From positions 1-32,727 of the forward strand of contig JACCVQ010000252.1 of assembly GCA_013698095.1 (NCBI GenBank): a DNA stretch of 32,727 nt, in the 5' to 3' direction. The translations under genes were made by a program, and so were the position numbers. The notes under the pieces are model-generated. The model saw nothing but the letters and a program-made list of their open reading frames with translations. It searched no databases and was not told where the DNA came from. The DNA comes from Chloroflexota bacterium (GTDB lineage Bacteria; Chloroflexota; Limnocylindria; Limnocylindrales; CSP1-4). Position 1 is the stretch's first letter. Each line of letters starts with the position of its first letter. Positions 1 to 7,630 of the stretch are shown piece after piece.

Positions 1-1174
1 CGTCGGCGGCCACCGCCAGCAGCTCGCCCGCGCGGGCCTTCTTCGTCGCCTCGTGGACCTGGCCGGCCATGCGCGTCGCTGCGGTCCCCGGCCGCGCCGA
101 ATAGCGGAAGACGTGGAGCCCGGCGACGTCGATCGAACCGATGAACGCGAGCGACCGCCGCCACGCCCGGTCGTCCTCGGTCGGGAAGCCGACGATCGCG
201 TCGGCGTGGATCGCGACGCCCGGAATCGCCGCCCGGACGCGCCGGACAACCGCCGCGTACTCGGCAGCGGCGTAGCGCCGCCCCATCCGCCGAAGCACGC
301 CGTCGTCGCCGCTCTGGAGCGGCAGGTGGAGATGGGGCATCGTGCGCGGCGCGCCGTCCGTCCATGTCTGGAGCAGCTCGTCGTCGACATGCTGCGGCTC
401 AATGGACGACAGCCGGATCCGTTCCACGCCCGTCTCGTCGAGGATGCGCCGGACGAGGCCTGCCAGGGTCAGCGCCGCGCGAACATGGGCGCCGCGGAAA
501 CCGCGTTCCGACGAGCCGCCGTCGTATGTCCCGATGTTGATCCCGGTCAGGACGATCTCGCGGTGACCGGCCATCAGCGCCCGGCGAACGTCGCCGAGGA
601 CCGTTGCTGGTGCCACGGAGCGTTCCGGGCCGCGGGCGGCAGGGATGATGCAGTAGGTGCAGAAGAATGAGCAGCCGTCCTGGACCTTGACGAAGGCCCG
701 AGTCCGCTCGATTGAGGCGCGGTCGTCGGCGATCCCTTCGATCTCGACCCCGGACAGCGTCGGCAGGGGGCGCCAGACGATCGACGGGCCGGGAGCAGCC
801 AGCAAACGCGGCACGGGACCGAGCAGTGTCTCGATCTCGGCGAGCAGCGTGTCCTTCGCCCGGTTGTCGATGAGCCGCGCGTCCGGGTCGGCCGTGGCGA
901 AAGCCGCTCGATCGAGCTGGACGGAGCAGCCGGTGACGACGACCTCGGCGGCGGGGCTCGCCCGGCGCGCTCGGCGAACCGCGTGGCGCGACTTCGCGTC
1001 CGCCTCGGCCGTGACCGTGCAGGTGTTGACGAGCACCAGATCGGCCGGCTGGTCGGCGTCGACGACGATCACGCCCCGCGAGCGAAGGAGTCGGGCGGCG
1101 GCCTCCATCTCCGACTGATTGACCTTGCAGCCAAGGTTGGCGATGGCGGCACGCCGGACGGGCCGGTCGGACAT
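1..1174 (-). CDS. mtaB: tRNA t6A37 methylthiotransferase MtaB (C-terminus cut by window edge)
   Basis: Radical-SAM methylthiotransferase expected to convert t6A37 to ms2t6A37 in ANN-decoding tRNAs. The translated minus strand shows the N-terminal UPF0004 cluster cysteines in LGCKVNQSE (C16), VNTCTVT and VTGCSVQ. The radical-SAM CxxxCxxC follows as CSFFCTYC (about 650-670), and then INIGTYD, SSIEP and the FRYSARPGT segment. LGCKVN, INIG and SSIEP are the MtaB flavour rather than MiaB or RimO (family knowledge). The frame is still open at base 1, so the end of the radical-SAM domain and the TRAM domain lie outside. The ATG at 1174 is used here. An in-frame GTG at 1186, preceded by GGTGAGG with 8-nt spacing, is an equally good start. 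The gene follows the four-TM gene within about 20 nt, so it is probably the last or a late gene of the dnaJ-prmA operon. Confidence 0.92.
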   Translation of the reverse strand, partial: MSDRPVRRAAIANLGCKVNQSEMEAAARLLRSRGVIVVDADQPADLVLVNTCTVTAEADAKSRHAVRRARRASPAAEVVVTGCSVQLDRAAFATADPDARLIDNRAKDTLLAEIETLLGPVPRLLAAPGPSIVWRPLPTLSGVEIEGIADDRASIERTRAFVKVQDGCSFFCTYCIIPAARGPERSVAPATVLGDVRRALMAGHREIVLTGINIGTYDGGSSERGFRGAHVRAALTLAGLVRRILDETGVERIRLSSIEPQHVDDELLQTWTDGAPRTMPHLHLPLQSGDDGVLRRMGRRYAAAEYAAVVRRVRAAIPGVAIHADAIVGFPTEDDRAWRRSLAFIGSIDVAGLHVFRYSARPGTAATRMAGQVHEATKKARAGELLAVAAD

Positions 1175-1196
1175 GTCCGTGACCACGATCAGCGCC

Positions 1197-1655
1197 TCAC
1201 CACAGCTGCGGCTTGGTGCTCATCAGGAACCCGATCGTCCCGACGAGGGCGGCCATCGCGTAGCTGACGTAGCGCTGGCGCCTGGCCCGATCGAGCCAGA
1301 TCCGATCGTCGGCGGCGGCCTTGATCCCGACGAGCCGGCGAAGGTTGGGACGCTGGACGAAGAACGCAAGGACCAGGTTCGCCGCGTAGATCCCGAGCGC
1401 CACCAGCAGCCATGGCTGGCCGAGGAGCGATCCTCCGAGCGACACCACCAACCCGATCCCGGTCAGCGCCAGCCCGATCCCGATGATCAGCGTCCCGTGG
1501 GCCTGCATCCAGAGGAGGAAGCGGACGAAGCGGTTCGGGCTCGTCTCGGCGGCTCGCCGCGTGCGGAGGGCAAAGGGCAGGAGGATCGACGGCAGGAACA
1601 GGCTGACCGCCAGCGTGATGTGGGTGACGAGCAGGAACGGGAAATACGCCGGCAT
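1197..1655 (-). CDS. Four-TM integral membrane protein (DUF2269-like)
   Basis: A 152-residue, very hydrophobic protein with four predicted membrane segments (about residues 6-29, 48-71, 78-99 and 128-148). A basic loop (RTRRAAE) lies between the first two, and a longer polar loop (about 100-127, rich in R, D and K) precedes the last. Size and topology resemble DUF2269-type small membrane proteins, but I see no diagnostic motif, so the family name is tentative and no function is assigned. The ATG at 1655 lies 22 nt after the prmA stop, and mtaB begins within 25 nt downstream, so it is inside the dnaJ-prmA-mtaB transcription unit. In Bacillus this position is held by the 16S rRNA methyltransferase gene rsmE (yqeU). 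The present protein is not an RsmE. Confidence 0.82.
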   Translation of the reverse strand: MPAYFPFLLVTHITLAVSLFLPSILLPFALRTRRAAETSPNRFVRFLLWMQAHGTLIIGIGLALTGIGLVVSLGGSLLGQPWLLVALGIYAANLVLAFFVQRPNLRRLVGIKAAADDRIWLDRARRQRYVSYAMAALVGTIGFLMSTKPQLW

Positions 1656-1677
1656 CGACGGGAATTGTAGGTCGCCG

Positions 1678-2637
1678 TCAGCGGCGGACCGCTTCGAGGG
1701 CCACCCACTCGCCTTCGTCGAGCCGTCCTGTCACGTCGAGCCCGGCCGCAGCGAACGCGGCGCGGACCTCGGGCTCGCGGTCGACGAAGATGCCCGACGC
1801 GAGGATGACGCCGCCCGGCCGGAGCTCGTCGCGGAGCGAACCCGCGAGGGTGATCAGGAGCGAGGCGATCAGGTTGGCGAGGACCAGGTCGCTCGGCGGT
1901 TGGCCCGAGGGCAGGCTGCCGGCGCTCGCGCTGACCCGGTCTGTCAGTCCGTTCCGGGCGACGTTCGCCTGCGTCGCCTCGATCGCAATCGGATCCGTGT
2001 CGACGCCATGGACGGACGCGGCGCTCAGCTTCGCGGCGGCGATCGCGAGGATCCCCGAGCCGCACCCGACGTCCAGGACGCGGGCGTCGTCGAGCAATCC
2101 GCGCTCGGCAATCGTCTCGAGCGAGGCGAGACACAGCCGGGTCGTCGGGTGGAGCCCGGTCCCGAACGCCATGCCGGGATCGAGGTCCAGCACGACGTCG
2201 CCGGGGGCCGGCGCGTGGTCGAGCCACGTCGGCTTGATCACGATCCGGCGACCGATTCGCATCACAGGGAAGTGCTTCTTCCACGCCTCCGCCCAGTCGG
2301 CCTCGTGGACGATCCGGGTCGTGAGGGCGCCGATCGGGCGAAGACCGAAGGCCTGGAGATGGCCGAGCGCCTCGCGTGCCTCGGCGGCCGCGCGCTCGGC
2401 AGCGGCCGGGTCGCGAGCGGGCAGGTAGGCCCGCACGATCGACGGTCGGGTCGGGTCGACGCGAGCCCCGAGGCCCTCGTCGACGAGCTCGAAGGCGGGT
2501 TCGACGCTGGTTCCGCCAAGAGCGACCCGGCTGAGGATCTCGGATACGGCCTCGACCGCCTCGATGTCAGCCTCGACCGAGAGTTCGAGCCAGGCGCCTG
2601 CGGTGGCGACGCCGGCATTCGCCTCGCCGTCAGCCAA
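1678..2637 (-). CDS. prmA: Ribosomal protein L11 methyltransferase PrmA (TTG start)
   Basis: SAM-dependent enzyme that methylates ribosomal protein L11. The 319-residue product has an N-terminal ferredoxin-like substrate domain (about residues 15-110), the PrmA signature DPGMAFGTGLHPTT (153-166), the SAM-binding motif VLDVGCGSGIL (187-197) and the LANLIASLL catalytic-loop segment. Length is close to the usual 290-320. The frame is open further upstream inside dnaJ, but that part only gives Arg-rich shadow sequence. The TTG at 2637 is the first sensible start, and it overlaps the dnaJ stop (TTGGCTGA), giving tight translational coupling. No ATG or GTG lies between it and the conserved domain. 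The dnaJ-prmA neighbourhood is classical and supports the call. Confidence 0.94.
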   Translation of the reverse strand: MADGEANAGVATAGAWLELSVEADIEAVEAVSEILSRVALGGTSVEPAFELVDEGLGARVDPTRPSIVRAYLPARDPAAAERAAAEAREALGHLQAFGLRPIGALTTRIVHEADWAEAWKKHFPVMRIGRRIVIKPTWLDHAPAPGDVVLDLDPGMAFGTGLHPTTRLCLASLETIAERGLLDDARVLDVGCGSGILAIAAAKLSAASVHGVDTDPIAIEATQANVARNGLTDRVSASAGSLPSGQPPSDLVLANLIASLLITLAGSLRDELRPGGVILASGIFVDREPEVRAAFAAAGLDVTGRLDEGEWVALEAVRR

Positions 2638-3748
2638 GCGCGTCGCGGACCTTGTCAAGGATTCCGCCCGGCGACGCCGCCACCGACTCGCCAGCCTCGG
2701 CGGCGTACTCGGCAAGGATCTCGCGCTGGCGTTTCGTCAGCTTGGCGGGGACGACGACGTTCACGAACACGTGGAGGTCGCCCTTCGAGCCCGTCCGCCG
2801 GAGGTGCGGCACGCCCTTGCCGCGGAGGCGGATCTCCGCGCCGGGCTGGGTCCCTGCCTTGATCTCGAGCGGCTCGTCGCCGTCGACCGTCGGGACCGCG
2901 ATCGTCGTTCCGAGGGCCGCCTGGACGATTGAGATGTCGGCCTCGTAGACGAGCTCCGTGCCCTCGCGTCGGAGCGCCGGGTGCGGCGTCACGTGGACCG
3001 CGACGTAGAGCGAGCCGGCTGGTCCGCCGCGAACCCCGATCTCACCCTCGTTGGAGAGCCGGATCTGGTGGCCCTCGTCGATGCCGGCCGGGATCGAGAC
3101 GCGGAGCGTCCGCGTTCGCTCGGTGCGGCCCTCGCCGTGACACGTCTCGCACGGCTCGGTCACGATCTTGCCCTCGCCTTTGCATTTGGGGCAGGCGGTG
3201 ACATTGACCATCTGGCCGAGCATCGTCCGGCGGGTGGTCCGGATCTCGCCGCGGCCGCCGCAGTTGTCGCAGGCGACGGGCTGCGTGCCGGGCTTGGCGC
3301 CACTCCCCTCGCAGGTCTCGCAGCGGCCGTAGACCGGGAACTCGATCTCCTTCTCGGTTCCGCGAACGGCTTCCTCGAACGAGATCCGGAGGTCGTAGCG
3401 GAGGTCCGAGCCGGCCGTCGGGTGGGCCCGCCGGCCGCCGGCGGCGGCGCCGCCGAAGAAGGCGTCGAAGATGTCGCTGAACGAGCCGAAGTTGTTCGGG
3501 TCGAAGCCCGGGTTGCCGTCGCCGCCGAGGCCCGCCCGGCCGAACATGTCGTAGGTCTGGCGGCGCTGGGGATCGGACAGGACCTGGTACGCCTCGTTGA
3601 TCTCCTTGAACCGCTCCTGGGCGCCCGGTTCCGTGTTGACGTCGGGATGCCATTGCTGGGCGAGCTTGCGGAACGCCTTCTTGATATCGGCGTCGGTCGC
3701 GCTGCGCTCGACGCCGAGGGTCGTGTAGTAATCGAGTTCGGTGGCCAT
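2630..3748 (-). CDS. dnaJ: Chaperone protein DnaJ (Hsp40)
   Basis: Co-chaperone that delivers unfolded clients to DnaK and stimulates its ATPase. The 372-residue product has a J domain with the essential HPD at residues 34-36, a short Gly/Phe-rich region (about 75-105) that becomes GGAAAGGRR, four CxxCxGxG zinc-binding repeats (CETCEGSG, CDNCGGRG, CPKCKGEG, CETCHGEG), and the two C-terminal beta domains. This is a type I DnaJ of normal length. The start is the ATG at 3748; upstream sequence in the frame is Arg-rich shadow. The gene is divergent from the deacetylase across only 53 nt, and no CIRCE is visible there. dnaK, grpE and hrcA sit about 9.4 kb away on the same strand, so dnaJ looks detached from HrcA control. 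It overlaps prmA downstream. Confidence 0.97.
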   Translation of the reverse strand: MATELDYYTTLGVERSATDADIKKAFRKLAQQWHPDVNTEPGAQERFKEINEAYQVLSDPQRRQTYDMFGRAGLGGDGNPGFDPNNFGSFSDIFDAFFGGAAAGGRRAHPTAGSDLRYDLRISFEEAVRGTEKEIEFPVYGRCETCEGSGAKPGTQPVACDNCGGRGEIRTTRRTMLGQMVNVTACPKCKGEGKIVTEPCETCHGEGRTERTRTLRVSIPAGIDEGHQIRLSNEGEIGVRGGPAGSLYVAVHVTPHPALRREGTELVYEADISIVQAALGTTIAVPTVDGDEPLEIKAGTQPGAEIRLRGKGVPHLRRTGSKGDLHVFVNVVVPAKLTKRQREILAEYAAEAGESVAASPGGILDKVRDALG

Positions 3749-3801
3749 CTGCGCGGCGAAGTCTACGGGAGGTCGGCTGCGCGGGTGGCTACGATGCCGG
3801 G

Positions 3802-4635
3802 ATGACGGATCTGCCGCGGCTGACGGTCGCCCTGACGTTCGACCACGACTCGATTTCCGACGGCGTCCGGCGCGGCGATTCGCCGGTGAAGCTGTCGCAC
3901 GCCGAGTTCGGCGTCCGGGTCGGGGCGCCGCGGATCCTCTCGCTCCTTGCCGAGCGCGAGATCCCATCGACCTGGTTCGTCCCGGGCCACACCCTCGAGA
4001 CCTTCCCGGACTCGACCGCGGCAATCCTCGCCGGCGGGCATGAGATCGGCTGTCACGGCTGGTTCCACGAGGACGCGGCCGAGCTCGGGCGCGACGAAGA
4101 GCGCGAGATGATCGAGCGCTGCGCCGCGGCCGTGGAGCGCGTGACCGGCGCCCGACCCAAGGGCTGGCGGGCGCCGTACTGGTCGCTCGGCCCGGCCTCG
4201 CTCGGGCTCGTCGAGGCGGCGGGGTTCGCCTACGACTCCTCGCTGATGGCCGACGACTACCGGCTCTACCAGGTTCGGCACGGGGATCGGCACTCCGTCG
4301 CCGAGGGGTCGCGGTTCGGGCGGGAGGGCGCCCTCGTCGAGGTGCCCGTGTCCTGGGCGCTCGACGACTGGCCGCACTTCGAGCCGGCGCCCGGCGGCGG
4401 TCGTGACGGCCTGAGCGCGCCGTCGAAGGTGCTCGAGATCTGGACCGACGAGCTGAAATTTGCCCACGCCCATGCCCCCGGCGGTCTGCTGACGATCACG
4501 ATGCATCCGGAATGCATCGGACGCGGCCACCGGATGGCGATGCTGGAGCGGTTCATCGACGCGTCTGCAGCGCTCGATGGCGTCGTCTTCGACCGCCTCG
4601 ATCGGTACGTCGAGAGGTGGTCGAGCCGCGGTTGA
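3802..4635 (+). CDS. Polysaccharide deacetylase family protein (NodB domain)
   Basis: Predicted metal-dependent carbohydrate (or related amide) deacetylase of carbohydrate-esterase family 4 fold, 277 residues. The five motifs are readable: TFDHD (residues 12-16; catalytic base and metal Asp), HGWFH (H85 and H89, metal ligands), RAPYWS (123-128), a YDSSLMADD segment, and TMHPE near the end (catalytic His). No signal peptide is evident, so it is likely cytoplasmic, as in PuuE or Helicobacter PgdA-like members that act on small amides or peptidoglycan precursors; the true substrate is unknown. The ATG at 3802 has no Shine-Dalgarno. A TACGAT -10-like hexamer at 3790-3795 lies six bases before it, so a leaderless transcript is possible. 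It converges with the PCD-VOC gene, leaving 9 bp between stops. Confidence 0.88.
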   Translation: MTDLPRLTVALTFDHDSISDGVRRGDSPVKLSHAEFGVRVGAPRILSLLAEREIPSTWFVPGHTLETFPDSTAAILAGGHEIGCHGWFHEDAAELGRDEEREMIERCAAAVERVTGARPKGWRAPYWSLGPASLGLVEAAGFAYDSSLMADDYRLYQVRHGDRHSVAEGSRFGREGALVEVPVSWALDDWPHFEPAPGGGRDGLSAPSKVLEIWTDELKFAHAHAPGGLLTITMHPECIGRGHRMAMLERFIDASAALDGVVFDRLDRYVERWSSRG

Positions 4636-4644
4636 GCGGCGGGA

Positions 4645-5310
4645 TCAGTCTCGGTGCTTGGTCGTCGCGATGTCGACCTCGTTGCCGGCGGCGTCCGCGA
4701 CCGTCCACCACTTCGGGGCGACGTCCCGGACGAGACGGCCGCCAGCGGCGAGAGCGGCCTCGACGCGGGCCTCGGCTTCCTCGAACGGGAGCCAGACCGC
4801 GATGTGGATCGCCCCGCCGCCGTCCGCGCGCGGCTCGTCCATTCCCTCGAACCAGAACGACAGGCCGCGATCGTGGGCGTCGACCAGGTCCTCGGCGGGG
4901 CTGTCCCGGCGCGGTTCGTAGCCCAGGACGGCCCGCCAGAACGGCATGATCGCGGCCGTGTCCGGCCCGCCGGGGATGACGAGCATGCCCTGGATCGCGC
5001 TGGTGTCCGCCTCAAGGCCGTGCTCTCGGGCGATGGCGGAGATCGCCCGGGCAAGGTCGACGTCGCGGCTGCTCGGGCCCCACCAGTCGTCGGCCTGGGT
5101 GAGGAGCTTCACGGTCACGCCGTCATGGCGGATGTCGACGCCCGTCCCGATCTCGCCCATCCGCGGCAGCGCCGTGATCGCCTCGACGAAGGCCGCAGAG
5201 GCCGCGAACGACGTCGCCTTGAAGAACGCGTTCGCGCCATCGACGATCACGCGCCAGTCGCCGACGCCGTCGGACGCGTCGAACTGGGACGGGGTGAGGT
5301 AATCAGTCAT
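4645..5310 (-). CDS. PCD-like / VOC (glyoxalase) fusion protein
   Basis: A 221-residue two-part protein. Residues about 10-105 resemble pterin-4a-carbinolamine dehydratase: DWRV near the start, FxxxxxAAFVEAI, DGVTVKLLT and DVDLARAISAIA match the conserved scaffold. The catalytic His-His-Pro-Asp region reads GEIGTGVDI and the later TH reads TQ, so both key histidine positions are lost and dehydratase activity is unlikely. Residues about 107-221 form one VOC/glyoxalase-type module (FWRAVLGYEP, LSFWFEGMDEPR, IHIAVWLP, VADAAGNEVDI). Such fusions are common in high-GC bacteria and are usually annotated simply as VOC family; the substrate is unknown. Its ATG overlaps the stop of the uracil-DNA glycosylase gene (ATGA), so the two are translationally coupled. 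Confidence 0.85.
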   Translation of the reverse strand: MTDYLTPSQFDASDGVGDWRVIVDGANAFFKATSFAASAAFVEAITALPRMGEIGTGVDIRHDGVTVKLLTQADDWWGPSSRDVDLARAISAIAREHGLEADTSAIQGMLVIPGGPDTAAIMPFWRAVLGYEPRRDSPAEDLVDAHDRGLSFWFEGMDEPRADGGGAIHIAVWLPFEEAEARVEAALAAGGRLVRDVAPKWWTVADAAGNEVDIATTKHRD

Positions 5311-6026
5311 GCGAGGATCCTCCGTGGGTCGAGATGGGGCTGGTCAGCGCACGCCAGCGCGATCGTCAGCACCGCCCGCAGCATCGGCTGGGTGAGCCTG
5401 CCGGTGAACGCGTTCTGCTGGCTCGGGTTGTACGAGCCGACGACGACGTAGCCGCCGGCGCGCGCCACCGCTCCATGGCCGAACCTCGGCCGAGGGCGCG
5501 CGTCGTCGGCGGTCAGCGACGCAATCGTCCGGAACGCCGACTCCCAGGCGATCGCCCCGAGGGCAACGAGGACACGAACGTCGCCGAGGAGCGCCAGCTC
5601 CCGGACCAGGAACGGCTGGCACCTCGCCCGCTCCTCGGGCGTGGGCTTGTTGGCCGGCGGGGCGCAGCGCACGGCGGCCGCGATGTACGCGTCGTGGAGC
5701 TCGAGACCGTCGTCGGCCCGGCGGCCCACGGGCTGGTTCGCAAGCCCCACCGCGTGCATCGCGGCGAACAGGAAGTCGCCCGATGCGTCGCCGGTGAAGA
5801 CCCTTCCTGTCCGATTCCCGCCGTGGGCCGCCGGCGCGAGCCCCACGATCAGGATCCGCGCCGCCGGGTCGCCGAAGCCGGGCACAGGCCGGCCCCAGTA
5901 CGTCTCGTCGCGGAAGCGGGCGACCTTCTCGACCGCAACGAGCTCGCGCCAGGCGACGAGCCGCGGGCAGGCCCGGCAGGCCACGATCTCGGCGGTCAGC
6001 TCGGCCAGCTCCGCGGTTCGCCCCAC
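5307..6026 (-). CDS. Family 5 uracil-DNA glycosylase (UDGb)
   Basis: Base-excision repair enzyme that removes uracil (and often other deaminated bases) from DNA. The 239-residue protein shows the UDGb hallmark GLAPAAHGGNRTGR (62-75) followed by VFTGD, and the C-terminal SYNPSQQNAFTGRLT motif corresponding to the SxHPSxxN region. Four cysteines at positions C17, C20, C121 and C136 have the spacing of the [4Fe-4S] cluster of family 4/5 glycosylases. The open frame runs upstream to a TTG at 6071, but that part overlaps the ABC permease. The GTG at 6026 gives a proper family N-terminus and a 10-nt gap after the permease stop. The downstream VOC gene starts on its stop codon. Thermostable UDGb-type enzymes are typical of actinobacteria, Thermus, archaea and Chloroflexota. 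Confidence 0.93.
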   Translation of the reverse strand: MGRTAELAELTAEIVACRACPRLVAWRELVAVEKVARFRDETYWGRPVPGFGDPAARILIVGLAPAAHGGNRTGRVFTGDASGDFLFAAMHAVGLANQPVGRRADDGLELHDAYIAAAVRCAPPANKPTPEERARCQPFLVRELALLGDVRVLVALGAIAWESAFRTIASLTADDARPRPRFGHGAVARAGGYVVVGSYNPSQQNAFTGRLTQPMLRAVLTIALACADQPHLDPRRILA

Positions 6027-6036
6027 AGGCGTCGAC

Positions 6037-6843
6037 CTACTTGAGCAGGAGCTTGTCGAGGCGACGGGCAACGATCGTCAGCCCGATGATCCCCATGATC
6101 ACGAGATACGCCACGTGGAACAGGAGCGACCAGTCGAGGTGGCCGACGACCAGCGACCGGAGCAGGTCGACACCCTGGTAGAGCGGCGTCAGCTGAATCA
6201 CGAACCGGATCGACTCGGGGTAGGCGTCGAGCGGGTAGAACGTCCCCGAGAACAGGAACAAGGGCAGGATCACGAGCTGGATCAGGTCGAAGTCCTGCCA
6301 GGTCCGCATGAACGAGGTGGCGGCCATCGCGATCGCACCGAACGCGAACCCGATGAGGAGTGCCGCCGGCACCGCGAGGATGACCCACGGCGAGACGATC
6401 AGCCCGAGGACGGCCATCACGATGGTGAAGGCGATCGCATAGATCCCTCCCCGGATCAAGGCCCAGATCAACTCGCCCACGGCGACGTCGCCCGGCGACA
6501 ACGGGGTCGACAGGATCGACTCGAACGTCTTGCTGTAGCGGAGCTTGAAGAAGAAGTTGAACGTCCCCTCCATGACCGCGCCGTTCATCGCGGCGCTGGC
6601 GAGCAAAGCCGGCGCGACGAAGAGCTGGTACGAGATCGGCTGGCCGCCCGGCCCGTTCACCGTCCCGATGAGTGCGCCGAGCCCGAACCCGATCGAGCCG
6701 AGATAGAAGAGCGGCTCGAAGAAACCCGACAGGATGACAATCCAGCCGTGGCGATAGACGAGAATGTTGCGCTCGACGAGGTGCCGAGCCCGGCGGCTGC
6801 CGAGCGTGAACAGCCCCGACAGCGGGAGTGGCGAGGCGGTCAT
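6037..6843 (-). CDS. ABC-2 type transporter permease (NodJ/DrrB-like), second subunit
   Basis: Membrane subunit of an ABC-2 exporter, 268 residues with six predicted membrane segments. It shows the ABC-2 pattern: an amphipathic N-terminus (residues about 15-30), the motif FFEPLFYLGSIGFGLG, AMNGAVMEGTFNFFFKL, and the ILPLFLFSGTFYPL box near TM5, which is the NodJ/DrrB family hallmark. The substrate (lipid, drug or polysaccharide) cannot be read from sequence. The start used is the ATG at 6843, which overlaps the stop of the preceding permease (ATGA). The open frame upstream is a shadow of that gene. It shares architecture with the upstream permease (SGTFFPIS versus SGTFYPLD), suggesting an old duplication and a heterodimeric channel. 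Confidence 0.93.
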   Translation of the reverse strand: MTASPLPLSGLFTLGSRRARHLVERNILVYRHGWIVILSGFFEPLFYLGSIGFGLGALIGTVNGPGGQPISYQLFVAPALLASAAMNGAVMEGTFNFFFKLRYSKTFESILSTPLSPGDVAVGELIWALIRGGIYAIAFTIVMAVLGLIVSPWVILAVPAALLIGFAFGAIAMAATSFMRTWQDFDLIQLVILPLFLFSGTFYPLDAYPESIRFVIQLTPLYQGVDLLRSLVVGHLDWSLLFHVAYLVIMGIIGLTIVARRLDKLLLK

Positions 6844-7625
6844 CCGAGGACCAGCCGGGACTCGACGGTGCGATAGGCGAACCACGTCCCGACCGCGACG
6901 ATCGCGACGAGGATCGCGACATGGACAAGGGCCTGGACCGGATCCTCTCCGATCGTGCCGAGGGCGAGCCGGCGGCTCAGCTCCACGCCATGCCAGAGCG
7001 GCGATAGCCACGCCACCGGCTCGATCGCATCGGGCAGGTTCGAGATGGGGAAGAACGTGCCCGAGAACAGGAACAGCGGCGTGATCCCGAAGCGGAACAC
7101 GGCGTTGAACTTCTCCATCGTCCGCTGGGTCGCGGTGAAGGCCATGATCGGCGTCGCGAACGCCATGCCGGTCAGGACGGCGGCCGGGATCGCCAGCAGG
7201 ATCAGCGGCGACGCGGCGGCCCCGAACAGGGCCATGACGATCGTGAAGATCGCCGCGATCGAGGTCAGCCGGATCGCGATCCAGGCCAGGTTGCCCACGA
7301 CGATGTCACGCGCCGACACCGGGGTGGCGTACATCGCGTGGAACGTCTTCTGCCACGAGAGTCCGCCAATGATCGGGAAGGTCGACTCGAAGGCGGCCGC
7401 CTGCATGGCAGTCGCCGCGAGGAGCCCCGGCGCGAGGAACTGGAGATAACTCAGGCCGCCGAGCGCCTGGGTCGCCGTTCCGGACTGGTCGACATACGTC
7501 CCCAGCCCGACCCCCATCGCGAGCAGGAACAGGACCGGGTTCAGGAACGACGAGAAGATCGACGCCCGGAACGTCCGCCGGTACTGCATCGCCCGGAGCT
7601 CCACGACCCGGGTCATCAGCGTCAT
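6840..7625 (-). CDS. ABC-2 type transporter permease (NodJ/DrrB-like), first subunit
   Basis: Membrane subunit of the same exporter, 261 residues with six predicted membrane helices. Recognisable segments are FLNPVLFLLAMGVGLG, AAAFESTFPIIGGLSWQKTF (cytosolic coupling region), and the family box ITPLFLFSGTFFPIS. The start ATG at 7625 lies 5 nt after the ATPase stop; an in-frame ATG three codons later (7616) is possible. The long upstream open frame is a shadow of the ATPase. Gene order ATPase-permease-permease with overlaps indicates one transcript and stoichiometric synthesis of an ABC exporter with two different membrane subunits. Confidence 0.93.
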   Translation of the reverse strand: MTLMTRVVELRAMQYRRTFRASIFSSFLNPVLFLLAMGVGLGTYVDQSGTATQALGGLSYLQFLAPGLLAATAMQAAAFESTFPIIGGLSWQKTFHAMYATPVSARDIVVGNLAWIAIRLTSIAAIFTIVMALFGAAASPLILLAIPAAVLTGMAFATPIMAFTATQRTMEKFNAVFRFGITPLFLFSGTFFPISNLPDAIEPVAWLSPLWHGVELSRRLALGTIGEDPVQALVHVAILVAIVAVGTWFAYRTVESRLVLG

Positions 7626-7630
7626 CGGGG

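Noticed and set aside
1483..2862. 459-codon plus-strand open frame opposite prmA
   Set aside because: Antisense shadow rich in Arg/Gly/Asp; prmA and dnaJ are clear on the minus strand.
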